Shown here: piece after piece, positions 38,401 to 51,450 of the stretch
Layout of the letters: each line of letters starts with the position of its first letter
Position numbering within the stretch: position 1 is the stretch's first letter
Origin: Sitta carolinensis
Lineage: Eukaryota; Chordata; Aves; Passeriformes; Sittidae
NCBI GenBank assembly: GCA_032173965.1
Contig: CM063284.1
Coordinates: forward strand, 134,577,625-134,641,624
Length of the DNA: 64,000 bases
Direction of reading: 5' to 3'
The notes under the pieces: generated by a model
Seen by the model: only the letters and a program-made list of their open reading frames with translations
What the model was told of the DNA's origin: nothing
Database searches by the model: none
Made by a program: the position numbers and the translations under genes

Positions 38401-41400
38401 AGCCTGTGAGCTGAACGTTAACATGAGTAAAGGTGCAAGATAACTCACGATAACAGCAGCTGTTTTCTCTGGGTTACAGTACACATAACTAAATGCTCCA
38501 GCTTCTGTTCGTTATAAAAGCTGGCTTTTGTTTCTCACAAAGCTGTAAGCCTTTTCTAGAGCACTGAATAAGCAGGCAGGTCTCACAACCAATGTTTCTT
38601 ACTTTGATTTTACCATTCTAAAACTTTCTTATTTCTCCTTGTATGTATTGTGTTGCTTTCTTTTATGAATACAGCCTATCACTACAGCTCCTTCAATATA
38701 ATCCTTCCTTCCACTCAGGTGACTTTGCCATTCACTCTGCATTTGCCCAGGGGCAAGAAATGAGCCCTACAGTAGCAGATGCAAGACAGTAGAAAATCCA
38801 TTGATAAGATGCAGTGTAGTCTGCTTTTCCTGTAAGAAAGATGTGCCATTAAAGCATATCTATTGTCTCATTTAATCACCTCCTTTTTTCATACACTCCA
38901 GCCTCACAAAATAACTCTGAAAAGACAATCCACAGGCATGATTGTGTTTGTAAGGCTACAAAAAGGTCACCTTACAGCTGTGCTGTTATGGAAGCAGGGA
39001 TTGTAGGAATGTGTGTATCCAAAGCCCTGCTTCAGAGTAGTTGGTTTCAGAGGTGCATTTTCTCTTTCTGTGAAACCTGGTGCATCCACAAAAGCTGGGG
39101 GGAGCAGTAGGCGTCACCTGGGAATGTCTCCTGGGAAGCTCTGTGGAGAGTGCCCATTCAGTGGTCCTGTAAAAAGTAAAAAGGGAGATGAGTGTGTTCT
39201 GACAGTAAGTTCTAGCGCCTTTGCAGTGATGGTGGGAATGCAACGTGAGCAATGTCAGCAAGGGTTTATTGGTTTTTTTCAAGCTGTTTAATATTTTTTT
39301 TTCTGGAGGCTTAGTAAATTCTAAAATAGCACTCAAGTGAGACCTAATTCAAATGTAAAAAAGGTGTAGCACTCAATTCAAACCAGAAGAATTTACTAAG
39401 AAAAGAGGAGGAGGAAAAAAGGAAGCAAGCACTAAACTTGGGAAAGAACCCCTTCGACTTCCTTGTTTGAGTTTATGCTGAATTAAGGAAATAGAACAGG
39501 TTTAGCATTTGTGGCAGGCTTTAATTTCAACCTCTGAGCAGCAGACTTAACTTCTTGTGATGTGGGAGGATATTACAGTTTTCAGCTTCATTTCATAAGT
39601 ATTGCCATTTGTGCCAAACATTTAATAGTTTTACGCTGTGGACTGTCGTCCACCAGGAGCTGATATCACCTAAGACTTTTTAGAGCCATCTAATAGAAAG
39701 ATATGTATTCATTCTGATTAGCCCAGGATTTGAACGAGGGTCCCAGAAGAGATATATAAGCCTCTTAAATGCATAGAACTTCTAAGGATATGGGTTTAAC
39801 TGTCTCCCCTTGTGGTAAATAAGCTGTGACAGCTCTATCAGGGGGAAAATGGCAAATAAAATTACCACATTATTTTCCTGTGAATATTTTCGGAGCACTA
39901 ATCTATTTTGCCTCTTTACCTATTAGAACTCTGTTGAGTGTTACGTGCAGACATTTAATTGGAGGAAAGACATAAAAATCCTCAAACTAACAAAATGCAG
40001 GCATACAACAGTGTTAAAAAACAAGAGGTCAAAATCTGTTCCTTGCACTCCTTACTCTTCAGAAAACACTGTGCTTTATTTGGGGTTCAGCTGAGGAAGG
40101 TTTTTGCAGTGTGAATTTGAGAGCTGCTGCCATAAGATGGTGATGTTAGTGATAGTTGTACTGCAGCAAGGGAAAGACCGACTCCTGACACTCACACCGA
40201 GATGCCAGGTTTAGGAGTTCTCTCCCCTAGGACTGGCAAGTTCCTTTCATATTTTTCTTTTCCTCTTTATCAGCTATATAATGCCTGACAGTTTTAACCA
40301 TAAAATCATCTATTCAGATGAATACACTGTCAGCTGTCAGCACATGACTAAGCTGAAGTCAGACTCAAAGCTCAGGTTGACTCACATGAAGGAGCAAGAG
40401 CTATATTCCTAAGGAGTATTTTCTTCCCTGTTTCTGGTCAGAGAGCTCGTATCTCTAAATACAGGAGTTTAATTTGACTAGAGCCATTAAGCTGAGTATT
40501 TTTCTGTTGTATCGCTTCTGGAAAATATCACTGCAGTTTCTTCATTTTGTCTTTTGTTCAGTGATCTAAAAATTAAGAAGGCTCAATATTCTATGCTGAA
40601 CACAAAGGTAATAATAAAAGTGACAAAAAAATTGGTTTGTCCACTACATTGGTCTCATTTTATAAAGGATAATAGATTACCCATTTTTTGTAGGCTTATA
40701 ATATGCAGTGGGTAGTTAAAATTAAAGGTCAAATATCTTTTGGCAATCTCCTTTGATCAGTAAACAAGGAAAAATTATAGAAGAAGCTAGGAAATCATCT
40801 CATTAATGTAGCACTAAAGCTGGTTTTTGTGAGAATTTGAGTAGTCAGAATTTGCAGGGGTGATTTTTGAGACACTTCACAGAGAAACGTCTGGAACCCT
40901 AACATTAAAGTGTATTAATAGCAAAAATGCTGTGCAAAGTACATATTTTGTGTACACATGTGAAAAATGCTAAGAATTATTTTGCAACTGGAAAGACTGT
41001 TCACAAAATGCCTTTGATTTATTGCTGTATATACCACAGATCCGTATCACATATTCCTACTTTATTTTATTCAAAAACTTGTATGAACTATGAGTTGGCA
41101 TGTTGTGGAATACTGAAAAGGCATTAATCAACCCAAATAAACAAGTACATAGATCTATCTAACAACTATGAAGTAGTTAATAAATTTTTAGCAATTTTAT
41201 TGCAGAAAAGAGGTCTAAAAGAGTAGTGCTTAATTATCTGGACTCCTCTGTGCTGGGCTGTCTTTTGATTGTATTAATGAAGCAGCTGGCCTATTGTTTC
41301 TCTTTAATTCCTCTATTGTTTTAAGAATATGTCACAGCTCTTTATTCTTTTATCAGGTGCTGTGCAGGAGGATTCACACAATAACTCATATTCCTACTGT

Positions 41401-44235
41401 ATTTGCCAATGCACAAAGAAACCTCCAAAGCATTTTTCAAAGAAGGGGCACACATAATTTATAAGTTCCGTTCCTTGTACCACTCCACTGTCAAAAATTT
41501 CAACAGTATTCGATTTGAATGAATTATAATTTTTTATTAAACAATGTGTCCACATATAGATATATGTACTTTGTTCATGTCAAAAATTAGAGATCTGCCC
41601 AGTAACTTGTGCCGTACTGAAATGGCATTCAATATGCTGAGTCGTCACAACCCCATGGGTGAGAAGCAAAAGAAACCCAAATATGAAGATCCCATCCTAT
41701 TGTGATGTGCAAATTTTCCCTAAATGCTTAACCTGTGGAACAAAGGAAGGAAGAAAATAAATTAACTCCAACCCGCATTATCATTACTAAAAAGCACAAT
41801 TTTTTGCAAGTTGGAATGTTTTATTGGGAGAGGAAGGTTTAATTCAGTTGATGATGCCTGGAAGTTGCTAAGAGCAACAGTCTGTTGTTTAAATAAATTC
41901 TGATAGTCTTTTGACCCTTCTTGCAAAAAGATGTGTGTACAGGAAATGGGCTATTATGTTGTTGCAGCAATGCAATCAAGTCCAGTAAGCTGAAATTTTA
42001 CTACACAAAAATAATACTTTGGAATTAACTGTCACTAAAAGCTGCTTTTAATAGAAATTGCCATTGATTTCCTAAACTTCTATGAAAGGTGCATGGCATT
42101 TCTGGGTCAAAAAAACAAGACTCAGATAGTTTAGCAAAGAAAATCATCTGATACAAAAGACAGGGAAACTGGAATTTGCTTTCGAATATATGTTTGTATG
42201 TCATTATGCTTCTCAATCCATGAAACACCTGTAACTCAGTGGAAATGCTGGTTTGAGCTACTTGCTCTCTCAAGGTACTTTTCCTGAAAGCAACAATATG
42301 AATCAAGAGGCTTAATGGTTTAATCCATTTTGAAGCTCTTTTTCCTGGAGGAGTTAGGTGAGTCTGACCTTATATATAATCTCTTTTCAGACTGTGATCC
42401 AAAATAGATTTCAAATTATCATTCCTTAAGGCCTGAAAAACGTAAGTGGGGGAAAAAATATCCCAAAAAAGCAGCAGCCCACCATCACATGGCTCACTGT
42501 GCAGGGTTCTGTGTTTTCCCTGGAAGTCATATAGGGTTCTAGGGTTCTGAGGGTCAAAATGAGTGAAGGGCCATTTAGTTAAATTTTCAGAGCGAATTCC
42601 TTGTTTCGAATAGGATAGTAGAAGTCCCTTTGATTTAAAAAAATTCAAATGTAGAAGAAAAAAAAAAAGCGGTTAAAAAAGGAGGTTTTTTTAATATTTT
42701 ATGTGTCTGTCCTACATAAAATAAAGTTTTGAATTAACATGCATATCTATCACCATATTACTCCTTATTCTGAATACAGAAGATAGTGTATTACTGCATC
42801 TAAGTATGATTTAATTGGTTCAATTTACTATGTATTTTTTATACTAAGTGTGATTCCATATCTTGATGAGTCCAGATGTAGTTACACTTCTGGTTTACAG
42901 CATCCCATTGCGTGCATTTTATTATTTTTACAAAGAAAATGTCTATCAATCATAGAGATAAATTAGAAAAAATTGTGCAAACATGACACATTGCTAAGAT
43001 TTTTTCAGCATGCTATGTAATTATTAACCTGATTTTTTTCCCATTGAGGGAAGCCGTGAATTACAGATAGCATGGATGAAGTTAAATGCTTCTATATTAG
43101 ATACATTTTCCTATACAGTTTTCTATAGGTATGGCCATACAATATAATTGAAGCTTTGTCAGCCCTGTAGCCTAGCAACAGATAATACTGTTAGGTTACT
43201 GAATTGCTCCTGGTTGACAAGTAGGGAGTATTTTTGTGTTTATCATGTTTGCTAATGATGGGATCCTTTCCAAAAGGCTTGTCTTAATCTTAATTAGAGT
43301 TTATCAGCAGAGGTCTGCATGACATTGTGCAGACACTGATTTCATAAATAATAAAAAGTGCAAGTGAAAAATTTGGCAGGAGAAGAAGATATTTAAGACC
43401 ACTGATTCTTGTAAGAGCACCATGAATTTCCAAAATGTAATCAAGTTTGAACTGTGACTCTATTCTTTATTATCGAAACTTGCGGTACACTCCACTGCAG
43501 TTTTGACAGCAATTATGAGTATGATTTATAAGCTTCCTGTTAGGAACCAGATCTGTTTGCACAAGAATCTTGATCATAAACATTACAAAGAACAGTAAGT
43601 CCACAGTTTTTTAGGGACATCAGGACCTTACTCTTTCATTTTCATAGAAAGTTTTTTATTTGTTTTGGGTTTTTTTGTTTTTATTTAAGAGTGTTGGTGT
43701 TTTTTTCAAGCAGCAGAAATATTTGCAGTGAAAGATGCAGACAAAGAAGAGAATCCTGAAATAACTTTCCCATTTGGTGGACATTCTGAAAGTATCAGAT
43801 AACTGCTTCAGTGCCTGATGTCTTTTGGTGAAGAACTCATGCCAATGCAACTGTAGTGTAATTTTTAGCTCTAGTTTGCATAACATGATATTCTTTAGCT
43901 TTCTTGTATTTTGATGATTAAACAAATGAGCACTTCTAATTCCTTGACTTCTGAAGAAAAAGAGTTCAAATAAATACACAGTGTTTACAGACATTTTTAT
44001 TCTTCTGCTTGACGTGTGTGTGTGTGTTATATATCACATAAATTTGTTTGATTTAACCATAGATATAAAACAATACATTACATGCTCAAGAAGCTTATTT
44101 TCAATTTCACAGAGTCATAATTACCCTTTTCAAGAAAACAGCTTTCCAATGTTACAAAGCCTTCTGCTGATCTAAAACCTTCCTTTCTGCCCTGGCACAA
44201 GAGTAAGACTTTTATTACTACTTTACCACGTAAGA
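35481..44235 (+). other. ZFPM2: ZFPM2 intron, mostly unique-looking sequence
   Basis: Apart from the CR1 tail at 35720-35878, no exon, RNA gene or mobile element was recognised. TTATCAGCTG recurs at 37575-37584. Two CTATTGTTT motifs lie 22 bp apart at 41291 and 41313 in a stretch rich in TTAAT/TAATTA-type words. These may be regulatory, but there is no direct evidence. Confidence 0.65.
35720..35878 (+). mobile_element. CR1 LINE, short 3' tail
   Basis: Only the last 150 or so bases of a CR1 are present in + orientation: GGATGCCCCATCCCTGGAAA at about 35744, GGCCAGGCTGGATGGGACT near 35772, and CCATTCCAACCCAAGCCATT then CTATGATT at about 35842-35869. Low divergence from the consensus as I remember it suggests a relatively young avian insertion. 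It starts about 240 bp right of the CpG island. Confidence 0.9.
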
Positions 44236-44286
44236 CCTGTAAGACCCCTGTCGGTGTCAGTGGTTGTGATGGTGAGGAAATACAGT

Positions 44287-44320
44287 CAGAGGATGCACGA
44301 AACTTCCCGTGCATCCTCTG
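44287..44320. repeat. Perfect 13-bp inverted repeat with 8-nt loop
   Basis: The arms are CAGAGGATGCACG (44287-44299) and its exact reverse complement CGTGCATCCTCTG (44308-44320), separated by AAACTTCC. It can form a stable hairpin or cruciform and lies at the left side of the LTR-like segment. Confidence 0.95.
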
Positions 44321-44833
44321 CACGAGGCACACACACTTTTCCTTGCTATTGTCTCTGATGGGCAATATGATTTGTCCAAAGATAACAACACCAGGTGGGA
44401 AATGCCCTAAGATAAGAACACAGGATGGGAATTGGAGGAGGAACTGTCTGGACTGCTCGCATAACGAATGCATTCCAGAGATGAGGAGCTGTGATGGTCA
44501 CGATTGACTTTAGTACACATCGGTCTGAAAAAGCGTATAAATGCTGCTGGAGACTGGGCCTCCTGGGCAAACTGGTCTCTCGAGGTTTCAGGCAGTTTCC
44601 GTATGGGTTCCCAGCCTCCCGCCCCCGGCAGGGTACGTCCAGCCCGAAGAAAAGAGGGAGCGCTCAGTTTAGAACGGGTGAGTAAAGGCGCTAAGATCCA
44701 GCCACATACTGAGATAAAATCCTATAGTAGCAAAAGGGGTGCTTTTTTGCTTTGCATTCGGTAAGGCCAAAGACTGTACATCTGTATGTTTATAGCTGAA
44801 CCTGTTTATATTATAATCCTTTAAACTTGCTTG

Positions 44834-44836
<3 letters not shown>

Positions 44837-44900
<64 letters not shown>
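44837..44900. repeat. (TA)32 dinucleotide microsatellite with flanking direct repeat
   Basis: There are 32 uninterrupted TA units. The 12-mer ACTTGCTTGTAT occurs just before the array (44825-44836) and again just after it (44916-44927). The array therefore appears to have grown between, or been duplicated with, copies of this unit. Confidence 0.97.
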
Positions 44901-44905
<5 letters not shown>

Positions 44906-45060
44906 TATTATTAATACTTGCTTGTATAATATTTAGATTCTCTGTGAACAATAAATACAGTCGTTGTCATCCACATAATCAGTGTCATACGTCTGGTTAC
45001 TGACTAAGGATCTTCTCTCTGCTGTGGAAGAATGGGTGACCAGTGTATTCATTGTGGACA

Positions 45061-48000
45061 AGAAGAGGCCCAAAATCAGCAGTCTACCATTGCTTTCTGG
45101 CCAAATTAAATAACCATGACTATTTCAGAGGCACTGTCAGTTGCTCATCCCTGTTTAAAACATCTGTTCATCCTTTCTCTTCCTTTGATGCCTGTGTCAT
45201 CTTAGGACTGAGAAACCTGGCCTGGTAAAGCTTTGTAGAACAATTTCACTCCTCTGAGCTATTTCTGACAAGAGGAACAGTTGGTTAAAAAAAATCTAGC
45301 CAGCTTAATCAGAACTTCATCTGATATAAACAATAGTTCTTCACATTTCTTTATGAAATCTTCATGCCTTTGCAAGTATTTAATGCAAGCATCTTCCTAT
45401 CTCCTAATTGTCACTTGTACTTGGCTACGACTTCCATATTATCCCTTTGAAAACCTGTTCTTAACACTGCCACTGCCGTATGCTTAATGAAAAGCTGTTG
45501 TGCTCCTGAGAGGCTGCTCTATCTATCAGTTGTGTCTTAGCCTGTGCAAATGTTTCTGGGAAGAAATTTTTTCCTGATTTTTAGCTGCCACCTGCAAGGA
45601 AGCCCTTATCCCTGCCAGAGGTGTCTAGACAGCATAGTAATTCATATGATAGTCACGACTGGAACTTCCTATTAAATTTGGAAGCCTCTGTCGGGTTCTC
45701 TGCACTTGAGAGTACTTTTTCTGTCACTCTTGACTGACTTGTGCTCTTTGCATCGCTGTGCAGTGGAAGGCTCAAGAAGACTTTTGTTCCACAGTCTTCC
45801 TGCTGTTCGTGAAAGTCGGCATGTTTGCATTCACTGTATTAAGGGGAAGAAAGTCCTTTGCATCTTTCAAAACAGCAGCTCTTGCCTTACTCTCTGCAGG
45901 CAAGTGGGGACTGCAGTGTGTCCTGTCCCAGTGAGTGACTGTTGCTGCAAAGGTGTTGAGCTGCATTTCCCATAGCTGGAAGAATGCATCTTTTGGGAGT
46001 TCATTTGGGTAGTTAATTTAAAACGATATCATGTTCTGATGAAAACGTGGATGTGTATGTCATGATTACTTAAAGGACTCATTTTCTATAGACTGTGATG
46101 ACAGAAAACCAAATAACAACGTCCTTCTTGGATCTGAGTCCTGCTGAGCTGAAGGTTTGTATTCAGATGCAGGAATGGATTTCGCTTCCCTAGTTCTGAT
46201 TTTCTTCATTAAGCCAAACTAGAAACTGTTGTGCTTCCAAAGCTGTCACACATCCCACCCGGCTGTGCCTGCCGTAGGTGTGACAGTTTGCAGGAGCTGG
46301 GTGGAGCAGGCAGTCGGGGTCACTGCTCCCTTCAGCTGTCTGAGTTGAATCGGCTGCTGGACAAGAGTCAACGCCCTGAGGAGCTCCAACAGCAGGAGCC
46401 TGACTCAGCCTTTCAGCTGATCCAGACTGATTGCAGCTGGGGACCCAGTAATCACTTTATTTCCCCCCCCCCCCCCCCAAGGGTACAACACAGCATGTCA
46501 AGATGTTTGCTGGATAGAGAAAGTCTCAGTTGGTTATTCTGCAGTGACTCATTTTTATTAAGAGATCCAGTGAATAATAAAATCTAGAAAGAGCTCTTAC
46601 TCTGTATTAAAATATACTAAAATATGTTGGTTGATTATTACACCTTCTGTATGTAAATAAGATAGAAGTTAACTGTGTGATGTTTGCGGCAAAAGTACCC
46701 AATTGCAGGTTCTCAAATTGCAGTGTATGTTCCATGTATTTTTGTCTACAGGACTAGTTAAGTACACTTTAGGAATTTTTCTTGGAAGAGGTTTTATGCC
46801 AGTTTAGCTTTGAAGACTTCTGTGTATTTACTAGTTATATCAAGCAATTTGTCACACTGTGCTCTTCACATTTTATAATTCCTGCTCAGGCATCAGGATT
46901 CTGCATTTGTAGAAATTTTTGGTACTATCTTCGCTTTTCATCTTCTTATTTTCTGGAGGAAATTACTCAGATTTGCACCATTTAATGTTGTAATCTCAGA
47001 GATTAGTAAACCTTGATATGCTTTAGTCCCCTCACAGTAAATTGTTTGTAAACTTTGTGGTACCTTCAACTTCTCTATTACCGAAGGGTGAAAACAAAGA
47101 CATTTTCCTGCTTTGAAACTTCTACACCACTTTGAGGTCTGGAAGCTTAGCATGTTTTGCCACTGAAATACACTGTCACTGATGGTGTTTTGTTTGCTCA
47201 TCTTTGAAAGCTAATAGACTGGTTTAATTAATTGTCCAAGATTTCTCTAAAACAATGTCCTAATTCTTTCATTTAGCTGTGGCATATCATACGCTGTTGT
47301 TATCTCCTCTACCAGATTTTTGCAACAAGTTGTTTTAAAACTATAATCTCGTTGAAGGGAAAAAAATGAAGTGCAGTTGAAAAGGCAGTTATGCCGAAAG
47401 ATAAACACAGCAATATTACTTATCAAAACGAGTACAGTTTTTGCTTGCCTAATGAATGCAACATACAGCTTTCTCTATATATACAAAACCTAAGGAAAAA
47501 AAAAAAGCTTTATAACATATAAAGTATGCAACATTATTTCAGGCATAACTGTATTGGATGTGTATCTAGGCCTGAGAGTGTAGATAACACAATATAAGTG
47601 CTTTGCCTGTCTAAACATGTTAAATAAATGAGCATTCACTATCGCATTCAAATACATTAGTAGATGTACTCGCATAGTTAATTTTCTTTTTAATGCACTA
47701 CACGTGACATTTGCAGCACAGAGCTATAGTGTATCTTACTGTTTGATGAAAGTTCTTCCACTTCCTCCCTTCCCCCCCTTTTAAACAAACCTTTATTTGA
47801 ATAAGCCTTTATGAAACAGATCTTTGGCATATCTTCTTTTCAGGAAGTTCAGTCAGTGTAAGCAGAGATAAAGCAGTCATGTTATGAAGAATATTACATA
47901 AGGGAAGATTTTTTAGAGAAAGAGGGTGACAAACATAAGGGAGGGGAAGAACAGCTTTAAGAGGAAATCTGATTTCTTTCTTGCAGCTGTTTAGTTTTAT

Positions 48001-48393
48001 TGAGCTGTGATTTGCTATTAAAAATAAAACAAACTTGGAGTTCAGAAAAAATTTACAGGAACTTTGGTGAAAATAATAATGAGAGAAGTGCTGCGTAAGT
48101 TATTTTCACCTATATATTGATTTTCATAGTGCCGGCTTTTTAGGAGACAAAATGAAAATTAAAATTATTATTAATGCTCCAAATAGGAAAACTATCCCCA
48201 AATTGTTTTTCTTTTACATGAAAATTCCTATGTTGGTAGAAGAAAGACAGTAAAAGTAAAAACTCTGTGCCTCTTTACCTTAAATAAGCCATCGAAATTT
48301 AAAAAAATAAAAAATGTGAGGACAGCCCCGATGGTTTAAGTTCTGGAATTTGATATTGTCAATTAAGTCTTTCTGCTTTTATGTTTCCTGCAG
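45061..48393 (+). other. ZFPM2: ZFPM2 intron, 3' end with acceptor
   Basis: No exon or recognised repeat is present apart from a 16-base C-run (46463-46478) next to moderately GC-rich sequence at 46240-46450. The intron ends in a good polypyrimidine tract and CAG acceptor (48370-48393). Confidence 0.7.
46463..46478. repeat. Poly-C tract (16 C)
   Basis: Sixteen consecutive C residues follow TTTATTT and precede AAGGG. The complementary G16 strand could form a G-quadruplex. Such tracts are also prone to sequencing-length errors. Confidence 0.95.
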
Positions 48394-48600
48394 GAGGGCA
48401 GCTTTGGTGTACCACGACCAAGGCCATCTCAGAGGGTGAAGAGCTGGTCGCCTTTGTTGTGGATTTTGACTCAAGGCTGCAAGCTGCCAGTCAGATGACT
48501 CTCACGGAAGGCATGTACCCTGCCCGCCTGCTGGACTCCATACAGCTGCTCCCGCAGCAAGCTGCAATGGCATCGATTTTGCCTACAGCTATCGTGAACA
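48394..48600 (+). CDS. ZFPM2: ZFPM2 (FOG2) coding exon: PR-like domain end
   Basis: This is an internal exon of the FOG2 transcriptional co-regulator, a nuclear protein that binds GATA4/5/6 and modulates their target genes. The exon is 207 nt and codes for about residues 178-247 (human numbering). It begins [20 protein letters not shown], the end of the divergent PR/SET-like N-terminal domain of FOG proteins, and continues with [20 protein letters not shown] leading to the first zinc finger. It is bounded by a CAG acceptor ending at 48393 and a strong GTAAGTG donor at 48601. Both flanking introns are phase 1, and the split codons give glycine at the start and lysine at the end. Frame and boundaries were chosen because they reproduce the known FOG2 sequence without gaps. 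Residues 1-177, including the N-terminal NuRD-binding motif, are encoded upstream of the window. Confidence 0.97.
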
Positions 48601-51450
48601 GTAAGTGAGGAATCCTATTCTCTGGCAGATTTTTAAGACAATAGTACTTTAAGGCACAGGTGAAGAGCTAATGCAACAGTGGTGAATTCATGACCACAGA
48701 AACCACACCACAGCTCTAAGCCTCCTTTAGTTCCCCCAATATCTCAGAGAAAAAAAGAGCAGGAAGAGGAGTCTGTCGAGTGCCTTACCCATAGTGCCTG
48801 ACCTGCTCTCGTGTGGAGGCTCTGTCATTTGTTCCCAGAGGCAATAGGATTAGAAACTGTTAAAAAAGTAGATGAGATCGGTCGGATAGCTCTCGAAGTC
48901 CAGCCTCTGTTGCTCCAGTAAGCTTGTTGCTTACCACTGCAGTTTCTGGTAATAATTCATGATACTCAGAAATGCATCCTTTCAGTGATTGTTTCAAAAT
49001 CCAGTGGAAGTCATGCCTTATAGTAGCCCTAATTTATTGTAGCATCTCCACTCAATGTGGTTAACCAAGAATGTTTTTACATCTTCTAGTCATCAGTGGG
49101 CTCTATCATGGACAAAATGCATCATGCATTCAAGTGCTGTCCTTAGGAGGGACATGGGTGTTCCTGAACTAGGACAATTCAGCTTGGATTAAATTTTATA
49201 TCTTTAACTTTTGTTTATTACTGCTGCTTACCTCTATACAGCCCAAGTTCCTCATATATTGGGCATTACCATGATCCTCACCAGTCATCACTCAGACTTA
49301 GATTGCACATTCTTAGCTCTCAGTACTTTACAAGTCTGTCCATTCAGGCCCCATGATGAAGCACTTCCTCGAACTTACTTCTATATGTTGTAATTAGTTA
49401 TAATGAACTACTGAACACAGTACTTCAGGTGCACATGCACATGCAAGCACATGATCTGCCACTCAGACTCACACCTAATAACACTGAATCTTGAACAGTC
49501 ACAACATCTTCAAGCCCTTCACACAGGACTAGATAAAATATCCCTGGTAGCCCATTTCACTCAACATTTTCCTTTCAGTTTCTTTCTTCTTTTTAATTGC
49601 TTATTTTCTGGTAAACAGTTTTGTTAGCTACGTATTTACCGTTAGCCTATTTTAAAAGATAAGCCTTCAAGTGTCCATATCATCCAAGTCTTCTCTTCCA
49701 AGAGTGAGTTGGATCAGTCTCATGCCCTTTAGCTAAGCACATTCACTTCTACCCCACCAGTGGGGCAGGTGTGAGCTGACATACTTGCTCACAGAACCAG
49801 CAGTTAGGATTGCACAGGACCTTTCCAAAATAAGGTGTTAGAAGCACCTAAAACACCCGAAGTTTGCACTGTGTTTATAGCCAACCGCTGAAAGGGAGCT
49901 GCTACAGTGGTTACCTTGCCTGGAGGACACAGCTTGTTTCACCTGAATCAATATTCTTGTGTAAATCTATGGGCTTTGGCAAAGTAGGCAGATTTCTACA
50001 TCACATTTCTGGAAACATCTTTCCTGTCAGCGCTGAGTTTTGCAGAGCCCTGGAAAGTCACACTGAACATTGCTAAGAGTCTTCATGGTGCATCAGCTCT
50101 TGCTATGCAGGTTTAGCAGCAACTCAGAGTAACTTCTGTGTCTTGACTCCAGGAAGGTGCTAAAATAGCAAGTCTTACTGCTCAGAACTTTCCACATCAG
50201 TTGTGACTCTGCCTATAATCATAAAGGGCTATTTTTACATTTTATTATTGAGTAGGTAAAATACAGTTTCTTCATTAAAGTTCATGGAAGTTGAGCAACA
50301 AGCTGAATGAAGCTCTATATTTGTAATGAGCCATGTCTTATGCATTCTTTTTCTAGATCTCTGAAAAAAAATTGTAGGTTGTTTGGGGGATTTTTTGTGT
50401 TTCCTAACATTTGCTAGTTGGAAAAACAAAACAGAATTAGAATATCACCTTTGACTCATTCAGCTTGAGGCTGAATGTTTCATTATATGAAAGTATCCAT
50501 TGAAATAAATTGCAATATTTTGGGTTTAAGTAATTAAAATATTAGCTTCAAGTGGTCGTTATCTGGTTTGCATCACTTTAGAGTAGTATTAGTTTCAGAT
50601 CCCATCCCTATATATTGTTCTTCCTGAAATTCCATCCTCTCACCATGCAAAACTCCTGAAATGAATTTCCTCTGCTTGGAGTGCAATGGGAGTCACATAC
50701 TCAGTGTGCATAGCTGCAGCTACAGACTGTCCAGGCCATCTAACCCATAGGAAATAAAGATGGCTGGAAGTCAAATTCATTAAGATAATCAGAAAGTTCA
50801 ATTCTGTGATGGAATGCAGTCAAATGAATTCAAATAGGACATGTTGTACATATCAGAATTTCCTATTAGTACTTTTGGACTTTCTTTTCTGTGGAAACCT
50901 CAAGAGTTCAACTTTTTTAAACCATTTGAGGCCACAACCAAATGCTGAAATGTCACCTTTAAAGCGAGGTGGACATTTCAAATGATGCAAGTATCAGTAA
51001 TGTTTTAATTGTAATGTATGTTGGAATACTAACTGCTCCATTAAATGTTGGTGTCTGAAATCCATGCACAATTATTCAGTGGCAGAGGGAAAAATAGAAA
51101 TTGGTAGTAGTATAAATATTTTCTGCAAATTCATGAGCAGAAAAATAGACAAGCATTAACATTGCAATCAGAGAAGCAAACTAAGCAATGTAAATTTTGG
51201 CTGCATTTGTAAATATTTAGCAAATAAAAGACTCATCCATGTGAATGGGTTGGAGTCTTCAACTTTGTTCACCCAAGGAATTGAAACAGAGCAGTTGTCC
51301 TATACACATCAATATTTGAAATTAAACATAAATTGTTGTGAATGATAATGAATTACATCATCAGCTACACATGCCATGTTTTCAGAGCAGCCAGCAGTTC
51401 TTCAAAACTAAGTTAATTACAGTCTCTAGCAGCTCTTTGCAAAGTCAGGG

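Larger units (their letters stand above)
44236..45060 (+). mobile_element. LTR-like segment, possible solo LTR of an endogenous retrovirus
   Basis: The order of signals resembles a U3-R-U5 LTR: a TATA box (TATAAAT, 44536-44542) preceded by CpG-richer sequence, a transcribed-like region of about 400 bp with a (TA)32 array, and AATAAA at 44950-44955 followed by a GT/T-rich stretch. Local base composition (44480-44700) differs from the surrounding intron. I see no gag, pol or env remnants and could not define TG/CA ends or a target-site duplication, so the boundaries are only approximate and the family is unnamed. It could instead be a cellular promoter with a short first exon. Confidence 0.4.

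Noticed and set aside
48381..48393. ATG at 48381 as a start for the PR-like exon
   Set aside because: It lies in the polypyrimidine tract before a CAG acceptor. The exon starts at 48394 with a split glycine codon.
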